Origin: JBEKDJ01 sp050014415
Lineage (GTDB): Bacteria; Desulfobacterota; BSN033; UBA1163
Assembly: GCA_050014415.1 (NCBI GenBank)
Contig: JBEKDJ010000057.1
Span: 1-19,502, forward strand
Direction: 5' to 3'
Length of the DNA: 19,502 nt
In this document: positions 14,091 through 19,502 of the stretch, piece after piece
Layout: the number at the start of each line of letters is the position of its first letter
Numbering within the stretch: the stretch's first letter is position 1
The notes under the pieces: model-generated
Databases searched by the model: none
What the model was told of the DNA's origin: nothing
Seen by the model: only the letters and a program-made list of their open reading frames with translations
Translations under genes and position numbers: made by a program

Positions 14091-14403
14091 GGAACCAGAG
14101 GCCAGCAGGGCAAACACATCTTACTAAAAAAGCCCATGGCCACTAAAGTCGATTGGTGCGCAACCATAAATGCCGAAGTTAAAAAAATAACGTGAAACTC
14201 CAAATGGGTTTCATGCGCCGATTTGATCCAGCCTTTGTTCAGGGCAAAAAGATCATAGAGTCGGGGGAGCTGGGTTGGGTCATGATTATCAAGTCGACGG
14301 GAAGAGGGCCCGGGCTTCCTACTCCCTGGGCCCGTGATCCATCCAAGAGCAACGGGATGCTGGCCGAGGTCAACAGCCACGATTTCGATTAGGTCCGCTG
14401 GTT
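14091..14403 (+). pseudogene. Gfo/Idh/MocA dehydrogenase remnant (second copy of the 6854 gene)
   Basis: The translation matches residues of about 90 to 190 of the intact Gfo/Idh protein. The first part (frame of 14109) reads Gly-Lys-His-Ile-Leu-Leu-Lys-Lys-Pro, where the catalytic Glu of Glu-Lys-Pro has become Lys. A frameshift follows at a run of seven A around 14181-14192. The second part (14192-14392) contains the same Lys-Ser-Thr-Gly-Arg-Gly-Pro-Gly-Leu-Pro and Asn-Gly-Met-Leu-Ala-Glu-Val-Asn-Ser blocks, then a TAG at 14390-14392 just before Arg-Trp-Leu. By hand count 43 of 63 residues match in the second part. Both gene ends are missing. It joins directly to the MDR remnant, so a deletion removed everything between them. 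Confidence 0.88.
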
Positions 14404-14847
14404 GAGAGACTCGAGAAGACGAGGAAGCTCGGAGCCGATCATGTAATCAATCCACACATGTGCAATCTGAAAAAAGCCGTCCTCGACCTGACCTCTGGCC
14501 AGAGGACCAACGTCATTGTTACGGCTTGCCCGGTCCATTCGGTCTAGGAGCAATCCATCGAGTTTGCTGCTCCGTTTAGGCGGATTTGTTTCTTCAGAGG
14601 CCTTCCCCCTGAACAACCCAAGATCACGATTAACTCCAATCTCATTCACTATCGAAACCTGATTATCACTGGAGTTCCAGGAGGCTCCAATTCCGCATAC
14701 AGAACAGGGCTGAAGCTCTTGGCCTCAAAGAAAGTCGACCTGATGGAGGTCATTTCGACGAGCTTCCCCTTTTCCAAGGCTTATGAGGCCTTCCAGATGG
14801 CCCGGAGTAGAGACGCAATGAAAGTCATGCTTAAACCGGATGGCTAA
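14404..14847 (+). pseudogene. Zinc MDR dehydrogenase remnant, C-terminal half (second copy of the 7885 gene)
   Basis: The frame 14404-14847 aligns with the C-terminal 145 or so residues of the intact MDR protein, starting at its Glu-Arg-Leu after the Rossmann fold. Shared blocks include Thr-Ala-Cys-Pro-Val, Ser-Asn-Leu-Ile-His-Tyr, Thr-Gly-Val followed by Gly-Gly-Ser-Asn, and Ala-Ser-Lys-Lys/Arg-Val/Ile-Asp-Leu. A TAG at 14545-14547 interrupts it, and the zinc-binding half is gone. The order Gfo/Idh then MDR is the same as in the intact cluster, so this is a decayed parallel operon, not a stray insertion. Confidence 0.88.
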
Positions 14848-14953
14848 AGATCAATTCGGTGAAAATCGTGGCCCGAAGCAGAGGTCTTGGTGGAGTTTAT
14901 CCTCACAATACTGGCTCGGGAGGGAACCCCTTATTGAACAGATAACCAGCATT

Positions 14954-15091
14954 GACCCCTTTTCCTTTGCTATCGACGCCCGGTCGGGAATCATCATCCC
15001 TCATGCCAACCTGATTCAACGACGTCTCTCCCACATGAAAGGGATGTTTGTGGATGAAGCTGCCTTAAAGGCAAGGCTTGAGATCGAGGAA
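14954..15091 (+). pseudogene. Cupin glucose-6-phosphate isomerase remnant, N-terminal part
   Basis: About 46 codons resemble residues 4-50 of the intact cupin isomerase: Pro-Phe-Ser, a Gly and Pro at matching spacing, then Arg-Arg-Leu-Ser-His-Met-Lys-Gly-Met-Phe-Val-Asp against Arg-Lys-Leu-Ser-Asp-Met-Arg-Gly-Met-Phe-Leu-Asp. The match stops near 15091, only about 20 bases before the promoter cassette, so the metal-binding cupin core and the terminator have been deleted. The remnant lies in an open frame from ATG 14840 to 15133, but its first 38 codons match nothing I know. In both segments an isomerase gene directly precedes the same promoter cassette. Confidence 0.7.
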
Positions 15092-15108
15092 TCGACTTCA
15101 GGAAACTC

Positions 15109-15210
15109 CAGAAAAAAAAGCTTGACATTTTAGGAAATTATTTCTATAAAATTTATTAAAAAAGGAAATTATTTTTATTTAGAAGGGGCAATTGAAGAAT
15201 TCAGTTAAAA
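15109..15210 (+). promoter_or_regulatory. Promoter/operator cassette, copy B, driving the sugar importer
   Basis: TTGACA at 15122-15127 and TATAAA at 15145-15150 are 17 bases apart. GAAATTATTTC at 15134-15144 forms the inverted repeat next to the -10 box, and a second copy, GGAAATTATTTTTA, follows at 15164-15177, about three helical turns downstream. The 22 bases at 15189-15210 are identical to 4306-4327 in copy A. The start would be near 15157, giving a leader of about 320 bases before the binding-protein gene. The shared operators suggest control by the RpiR-type regulator encoded at 4883. Confidence 0.82.
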
Positions 15211-15371
15211 TTTCAATCGGCATCTCATAAAGACAGAAGGAATTCCAAAAAAAATAACGAGGCGTCAAGCACAAGAAAAAAGTAGAGTCAGATTCTTGAT
15301 AAGAGAAGAACTACAGGACCGGGGAGGAGGTGGTGAGATTAAAAATAAATTGGTCCAGAAGGCGAGGGGAA

Positions 15372-15428
15372 GGAAAGTTTTTCAAAAGAGAAAAGTTGAA
15401 AGATTATTTCCTCTTTTGGAAACTTTCC
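15372..15428 (+). repeat. Long leader hairpin upstream of the binding-protein gene
   Basis: GGAAAGTTT and CAAAAGAG at 15372-15390 pair with CTCTTTTG and AAACTTTCC at 15411-15428, a 17-base-pair stem with one small internal mismatch and a 20-base loop. No U-tract follows, so it is not a standard terminator. It lies 47 bases before the ATG, ahead of the AGGAGG site, and may protect the mRNA or regulate translation. The rest of 15211-15475 shows no gene. Confidence 0.55.
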
Positions 15429-15475
15429 ACAAAACAATCAACCATGCCCAAAATAGGGCCAGGAGGAGGTAAAAA

Positions 15476-16726
15476 ATGAAAAGGTCGAAAGGTATGGGGC
15501 TGAAGACGGCGATGATGCTCGCAATCATCGTGGCCATCATCGCGGTAACGAGTGTATATCCGGTAACAAGCCAGGCAGAAGAAATGAAATTTAAACACGG
15601 AAAGACCGTATGGCTCTTAATGCCATTTACCGGTGAATATTGGTGGAATACGATCGTAGAGTATATAGGGAAAGCAGTAAAGCTTGATGGTTGGAACTTC
15701 AACTTTGCCACTGCAGATGGATCGGACACAACGCAATTCGATCAAATAACTACCTATGCACAAAAGGCCGATATTTTGTTCGTCTTTCCCACCAGCTTTA
15801 CTGCCATAAATGAGGCTGTAAGGATAGCAGAAGAGCAATACCACTGTCCCGTAGTCTCATTTAAAGGCTATATAACGGGGAAAAGTCGTTTTTGCGAAAT
15901 GTACGACGACCTGGGTGCAGGAGAATTGATGGCCAAGGAAGCAGTCAAGTGGATAAAGGACAAATACGGCACAACAAAGGGTAAGACTGTGATTGCCGTC
16001 AATGGAGATCTTAAACAGAGCGGCTGGAAATTGAGACAGGACGGATTCGATTGGATCAAGGCAAATCATCCAGAAATCAACTATATAGCAATCCAGGGCG
16101 GTCTATCGCCTGAGGGATGGGCAGATGTTGCAGATGCCTGTATTGCGGGGGCCGGATCGGATGCCGCTGCAATACTTTCGGGAAGCGATGGCCCCTACCT
16201 GCTGGGTACTATGAATGCATTAGCAAAATATGGCAAACTGTACTACATAGGAGACCCAAAGCATATATTCGTAGCCAGCATCGACGGAAAACCATCGACG
16301 TTGGCGTGGCTAAGACAGGGGTATGTTGACTCGGTCTATTCGCAAGTCCCTGATGCCATATCTTTTTCAGCGTGGGAGGTAGCGAAAAAATACATTTTGA
16401 AAGATGCATCATATCAGTATCCACCGTACAAAATGCCCGAAATCCCGGTGCCACTCACGGTTAAGCAACCCGAAGGCTGTTATTGGGGTGGCAAAGACTT
16501 GGTTATGAAAATAGAAACATTTCCGTATTCCAAGACCGCTATAGGCAGAACGCCAGTCCCTCGTGTCGATAAGAACAACGTTAATACATGGGATTTATAT
16601 GGAAATAGTATCATTAAGTTGCTCGGTGAAGATATAAAGCCTACCCCAACATTTGCAGCTAAAGGAACAGAACCAGCATGGTCCAAGAAACTCATAAGCG
16701 AATACAAAAAATGGGTTGGGAAATAG
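15476..16726 (+). CDS. Sugar ABC transporter substrate-binding protein (periplasmic binding protein, CUT2-like)
   Basis: The 416-residue protein begins with a classic signal peptide: a basic stretch (Lys-Arg-Ser-Lys...Lys10), a hydrophobic core to about residue 30, and probable cleavage after Ser-Gln-Ala34. There is no lipobox, so it should be soluble in the periplasm. The mature part has the Peripla_BP_4 layout, with a first strand ending in Pro-Phe-Thr-Gly-Glu-Tyr-Trp-Trp, an Asp-Gly-Ser-Asp-Thr-Thr-Gln segment near 82, and aromatic residues (Trp56, Trp57) of the kind that stack on sugars. It is about 100 residues longer than RbsB, with an extra C-terminal region after about 340, so it belongs to a divergent subgroup. 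A strong AGGAGG precedes the start. Ligand unknown; the neighbouring enzymes suggest a sugar or polyol. Confidence 0.88.
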   Translation: MKRSKGMGLKTAMMLAIIVAIIAVTSVYPVTSQAEEMKFKHGKTVWLLMPFTGEYWWNTIVEYIGKAVKLDGWNFNFATADGSDTTQFDQITTYAQKADILFVFPTSFTAINEAVRIAEEQYHCPVVSFKGYITGKSRFCEMYDDLGAGELMAKEAVKWIKDKYGTTKGKTVIAVNGDLKQSGWKLRQDGFDWIKANHPEINYIAIQGGLSPEGWADVADACIAGAGSDAAAILSGSDGPYLLGTMNALAKYGKLYYIGDPKHIFVASIDGKPSTLAWLRQGYVDSVYSQVPDAISFSAWEVAKKYILKDASYQYPPYKMPEIPVPLTVKQPEGCYWGGKDLVMKIETFPYSKTAIGRTPVPRVDKNNVNTWDLYGNSIIKLLGEDIKPTPTFAAKGTEPAWSKKLISEYKKWVGK

Positions 16727-16775
16727 CTGGTCAGCTAGTGCTTCGACCGCATTAGTTACTAACCGAACAAAGTTC

Positions 16776-16811
16776 TGCCGTAATGTTCCCCTCCGTGGGA
16801 ACATTACGGCA
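16776..16811 (+). repeat. Perfect 15-base-pair hairpin between binding-protein and ATPase genes
   Basis: TGCCGTAATGTTCCC at 16776-16790 is followed by a six-base loop and its exact complement at 16797-16811. AAGGAGGAAT follows instead of a U-tract. Such hairpins after binding-protein genes commonly protect the upstream message and lower expression of the downstream transport genes. The remaining gap (16727-16926) has no gene. Confidence 0.7.
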
Positions 16812-16926
16812 AGGAGGAATAAGTACAAGTCATTTTGCGTCTGGTGCCCACTTGCACCTGATCAGGATGAGACAGCTAGAGGTGGGCTTCAATTCCTGAG
16901 AAGAAAATTAGGATCGGGGGTTTAGA

Positions 16927-17676
16927 ATGAAAGGAGCTGGCCCACTATTGGAGGTGAAGAATATTTCGAAGAATTTTGGTACAGTCAGGGCTCTTAGTAA
17001 TATTTCATTTGATCTTAAGGGGGGCAAGATTCTGGGACTGGTTGGAGATAATGGTGCCGGGAGGACTACTCTCCTGAAAATTCTGAGTGGTGGCCTTCAA
17101 CCATCCGGCGGAGAGATTTACATCAAGGGTCAGGAAACACAGTTCAAGGGCCCTGCTGACGCGATGAAAAAAGGAATAGCGATCGTCTACCAGTTTCTCG
17201 AACTAGTGGACATCGCGACGGTATGGGAAAATTTCTTCATGGGCAGGGAACTGACTAAAAGAATAGGCCCGCTTGTATTCCTTGACGTAGAAAAGATGAA
17301 GCGTTTAACAGCAGAATCGATCGCGAAATATGGCCATACATTCAACATAGAGCGTGAGATCGGAGAACTCTCCGGGGGACAAAGACAAATTATAGCAGTC
17401 ACCAGGGCCATCGAAGCGAATCCCGAAATCCTTTTGCTAGACGAGCCCACCCAGGGCTTATCGAAAAGAGTCATAAAAGATATTTTTGATCTCCTAAGAA
17501 AGGCTAAAGAAGAGAAAGATACCTCAATTATCATCACCGGTCAGTGGTATGAACAGGTGAGTGATTTAATTGACGATGTAAAAGTCCTTAGGAGGGGCGA
17601 GGTTGTCGGCCATTTTAATACCGAATCCGCTGACAGAGTGAAGATCTTTAAACTCGCAATGGGTTTGGCCAACTGA
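16927..17676 (+). CDS. Sugar ABC transporter ATP-binding protein A (degenerate Walker A, intact signature motif)
   Basis: This 249-residue single-domain ATPase resembles the FrcA-type CUT2 subunits in its first two thirds (Gly-Asp-Asn-Gly-Ala-Gly, Tyr-Gln-Phe-Leu-Glu-Leu, Phe-Met-Gly-Arg-Glu). The Walker A motif at 40-48 ends Gly-Arg46-Thr-Thr, so the nucleotide-binding Lys is replaced by Arg. The signature Leu-Ser-Gly-Gly-Gln at 148-152 is intact, as is the Walker B Asp172-Glu173. The H-loop His is absent: the site reads Thr204-Gly-Gln-Trp. After Glu173 the sequence departs abruptly from its partner. These features predict that it cannot hydrolyse ATP at its own Walker A site but completes the site of protein B. 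The start at ATG 16927 has only a weak ribosome binding site; a TTG near 16945 is possible. Confidence 0.92.
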   Translation: MKGAGPLLEVKNISKNFGTVRALSNISFDLKGGKILGLVGDNGAGRTTLLKILSGGLQPSGGEIYIKGQETQFKGPADAMKKGIAIVYQFLELVDIATVWENFFMGRELTKRIGPLVFLDVEKMKRLTAESIAKYGHTFNIEREIGELSGGQRQIIAVTRAIEANPEILLLDEPTQGLSKRVIKDIFDLLRKAKEEKDTSIIITGQWYEQVSDLIDDVKVLRRGEVVGHFNTESADRVKIFKLAMGLAN

Positions 17677-17727
17677 TAGGATCTTGGATTTGCTGTAGCA
17701 GGTAGCGGGAGGAGCGGATCTTTAATT

Positions 17728-18450
17728 ATGATGGAAGTGAGGAATATCTCGAAGAATTACGGCACAGTCAGGGCTCTCAGCAATGTGTCATTTGATCTTG
17801 AGAGAGGTAAGATTCTGGGATTGGTTGGAGACAATGGCGCTGGGAAGTCAACTCTCCTAAAAATCCTGAGTGGTGATCTTCAACCGTCCGGCGGAGAAAT
17901 TTACATTGAGGGAAAGAGCACACGGTTCAAGAGTCCAGCTGACGCGATGAAAATAGGAATAGCGATCGCATACCAGTTTTTAGAATTAGTTGACAGTGCG
18001 ACGGTATGGGAAAATTTCTTCATGGGCAGGGAGCTCACCAAAAGAATAGGCCCCCTGGTGTTCCTTGACATAGAAAAGATGAAGCACTTAACAGGAGAAG
18101 CAATCGCGAAATATGGCCCTAAATTAGACATAGAGCGAGAAGCAGGGGAACTCTCTGGAGAGCAAAGACAAATTGTAGCAGTCACCAGGGCCATCGAAGC
18201 GAACCCCGAAATCCTTTTGCTGGACGAATCTTTTACTCTATTGTCTCTGGAGGGAAGAGAGGAGATCGTTAATTTCCTCAGAGAAGTTAACAAAACGAGC
18301 GAAATCACTATGGTCATAGTTTCTCACGATTTAGACTTGGTCAAGGAATTGAGCCATTACATAATGGTGCTGAGAGGTGGTGAAAAAATGTTTTTTGGCC
18401 GCACTGATGAAATTGATATCGATGAAATAGTAAGGTACATGCTCCCATAA
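17728..18450 (+). CDS. Sugar ABC transporter ATP-binding protein B (intact Walker A, altered signature motif)
   Basis: This 240-residue ATPase is a close paralogue of protein A: by hand count 138 of 166 residues match from the start through the Walker B Glu, then similarity falls sharply. Its Walker A, Gly34-Asp-Asn-Gly-Ala-Gly-Lys40-Ser-Thr, is canonical, and the H-loop His200 is present in Val-Ser-His-Asp-Leu. The signature reads Leu142-Ser-Gly-Glu145-Gln, with Glu for the second Gly. Walker B keeps Asp166-Glu167 but continues Ser-Phe-Thr instead of Pro-Thr. In a dimer with A, its own Walker A would face A's intact signature, giving one active site. The start at ATG 17728 (or 17731) has GGAGG about 14 bases upstream, a long spacing. 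It is 51 bases after gene A and clearly part of the same operon. Confidence 0.92.
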   Translation: MMEVRNISKNYGTVRALSNVSFDLERGKILGLVGDNGAGKSTLLKILSGDLQPSGGEIYIEGKSTRFKSPADAMKIGIAIAYQFLELVDSATVWENFFMGRELTKRIGPLVFLDIEKMKHLTGEAIAKYGPKLDIEREAGELSGEQRQIVAVTRAIEANPEILLLDESFTLLSLEGREEIVNFLREVNKTSEITMVIVSHDLDLVKELSHYIMVLRGGEKMFFGRTDEIDIDEIVRYMLP

Positions 18451-18480
18451 GACGAACTTAATCAAAAATCATCGTCTTAT
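18447..18480 (+). repeat. Inverted repeat overlapping the stop codon of ATPase B
   Basis: ATAAGACGA at 18447-18455, which includes the TAA stop, pairs with TCGTCTTAT at 18472-18480 around a 16-base loop. There is no U-tract, so transcription probably continues into the permease gene. The gap 18451-18623 otherwise shows nothing recognisable. Confidence 0.5.
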
Positions 18481-18623
18481 AGGGCGTGGTTACTAAGGAC
18501 TCGTTGCGGGCAAGTCTCGCTCTTGACCGAGGGATAAACATCATGCTGATAAGTATAAATTGCAGATACTTTGAAAATGATCGTGCGCTGGAAGTGACAC
18601 AATATTTATAGGAGGTAAAGCTT

Positions 18624-19502
18624 TTGAAAGCAGCGAGATACTTGTTAGGGGCTGTTCGGACTAATTTAGTGGAGTACTATACTTGGTTCTTATTCGTAGG
18701 GATTTACCTTGTTACAGGTATTTTCGTTCCCTACCTCTTCACGTCTGCAACCTTATCAAATGTGCTGGTCCAAGGAACAACAGTATGCCTTCTTTCTATT
18801 GGTATGGCGTTTGTTATGTTAGTCGGAGAAATTGATCTTTCCATAGTTGCCGTGGCTGCGTTTTCGCCCATGGCGGGAATACTCTCATGGGAAATAGGTT
18901 TTCCGGTACCCGCTGCCATCTTATTGACACTTTTAATTGGATGCGGAATAGGACTTTTTAATGGATTGATGATTACAAAACTTAGGATCCCGTCATTAGT
19001 TCAAACGGTCGCAATGTGGTGGATGTTGGGAGGAATTGTCCTAATTATCACACGAGGCGAGGCGAAGGCTGGGCTCCCGGATACATGGATGTTGCTGGGG
19101 AGGGTATTTATAGGTCCAATTCCACTACTTGTCTTGTTCTTTATCATAGTTGTTATCGTTGCGATAATATTCGCCAGGCGTACGGTGACTGGTAGAAGAC
19201 TGTACCTAGTTGGGGGGGACTGGGAAGCGTGCAGTGCGATGGGAATTCCCGTCGATAGAATTAGGATCATTTCATTCATGATTTCTGGATTTTTTGGAGC
19301 ATTGGCGGGGTATGTCCTCTCAGCTAGAATGGGGTTTGTATCAGCTAGATTTGCAGTAGAGTGGCTTATGCCCGCTATCGCGGCTCCGGTGATAGCTGGG
19401 GTTAGTCTAACAGGGGGGAGAGGCAATCTTATCAATGTCATTGCCGGAGCCTACTTGGTTCAACTTATAGTCATGGTTATTAGGGCAGGAGGAGTCGGCG
19501 GA
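18624..19502 (+). CDS. Sugar ABC transporter permease (RbsC/BPD_transp_2 family), 3' end beyond the window
   Basis: From TTG 18624 the frame stays open for 293 codons to the window end, so the gene is cut only at its 3' end; about 30 more residues are expected. GGAGG at 18611-18615 sits eight bases before the TTG. The translation shows several hydrophobic segments typical of RbsC-type permeases and the family marks Gly-Glu-Ile-Asp-Leu-Ser near residue 72, Asn-Gly-Leu-Met-Ile-Thr-Lys-Leu-Arg-Ile-Pro-Ser near 112, and the cytoplasmic coupling loop Gly-Arg-Arg-Leu-Tyr-Leu-Val-Gly-Gly near 190 followed by Ala-Met-Gly-Ile-Pro-Val-Asp. It is the membrane channel for the binding protein and the two ATPases. 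The canonical Gly-Gly-Asn of the loop is Gly-Gly-Asp and its Ala-Ala-Arg is Ala-Cys-Ser, and it is clearly different from the permease remnant at 4357. Confidence 0.9.
   Translation, partial: MKAARYLLGAVRTNLVEYYTWFLFVGIYLVTGIFVPYLFTSATLSNVLVQGTTVCLLSIGMAFVMLVGEIDLSIVAVAAFSPMAGILSWEIGFPVPAAILLTLLIGCGIGLFNGLMITKLRIPSLVQTVAMWWMLGGIVLIITRGEAKAGLPDTWMLLGRVFIGPIPLLVLFFIIVVIVAIIFARRTVTGRRLYLVGGDWEACSAMGIPVDRIRIISFMISGFFGALAGYVLSARMGFVSARFAVEWLMPAIAAPVIAGVSLTGGRGNLINVIAGAYLVQLIVMVIRAGGVGG

Noticed and set aside
16927..18450. The two ATPase genes as a fused RbsA-type ATPase split by a frameshift
   Set aside because: Both genes begin with their own N-terminal Walker A region and are close paralogues of one another with separate starts, unlike the diverged halves of RbsA.
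19001..19441. 146-codon open frame on the minus strand at the window end
   Set aside because: It is antisense to the permease frame, which has clear family motifs and runs to the edge of the window; codon-phase shadow.

Overview
The window looks like an anaerobic bacterium's sugar or polyol catabolism locus. The grounds are a tungsten/molybdenum-type aldehyde:ferredoxin oxidoreductase, a cupin-type glucose-6-phosphate isomerase, a single-domain CUT2-like sugar ABC importer and a c-di-AMP (ydaO-yuaA class) riboswitch. A Desulfobacterota or clostridia-like host would fit, but no marker gene fixes the taxon. No tRNA, rRNA, CRISPR array, transposase or phage gene was seen.

Layout. (1) Positions 1-1110 hold the 3' end of a probable lipoprotein gene, then a well-conserved c-di-AMP riboswitch with a terminator but no recognisable target gene behind it. 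(2) Positions 1278-4116 carry a promoter and three genes: a DUF4432 aldose-epimerase-like protein, a NagB-family deaminase/isomerase and a cupin glucose-6-phosphate isomerase, ended by a terminator. (3) Positions 4231-5773 hold a consensus promoter with operator-like inverted repeats, a 3' stub of a sugar permease, and an RpiR-type regulator. (4) Positions 6054-10451 encode an SDR dehydrogenase, then a Gfo/Idh/MocA dehydrogenase, a zinc MDR dehydrogenase and an FGGY kinase, the last three linked by 4-base overlaps. (5) Positions 10448-14083 encode a possible 46-residue protein, the aldehyde oxidoreductase, a D-2-hydroxyacid dehydrogenase and a KDPG/KHG aldolase. (6) Positions 14091-15091 are a gene graveyard: decayed second copies of the Gfo/Idh, MDR and cupin isomerase genes, joined by deletions. 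(7) From 15109 the same promoter/operator cassette recurs, now driving an intact importer: binding protein, two closely related ATPases and a permease that runs off the window.

How it may work (inference): the importer brings in a sugar or polyol; the SDR, Gfo/Idh and MDR enzymes oxidise it; epimerase- and isomerase-type enzymes rearrange it; the FGGY kinase phosphorylates it; the aldolase splits a 2-keto-3-deoxy acid to pyruvate plus an aldehyde; the aldehyde oxidoreductase passes electrons to ferredoxin; and the hydroxyacid dehydrogenase handles a C2/C3 hydroxyacid. The RpiR regulator probably senses a sugar phosphate and controls both copies of the promoter cassette and its own gene.

The strongest observations are four. 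The two ATPases have split the catalytic motifs so that a heterodimer would have one canonical and one degenerate ATP site. The locus shows reciprocal decay of two related operons that share one promoter cassette. The c-di-AMP riboswitch appears orphaned. The aldehyde oxidoreductase is embedded in a sugar operon beside a tiny overlapping reading frame.
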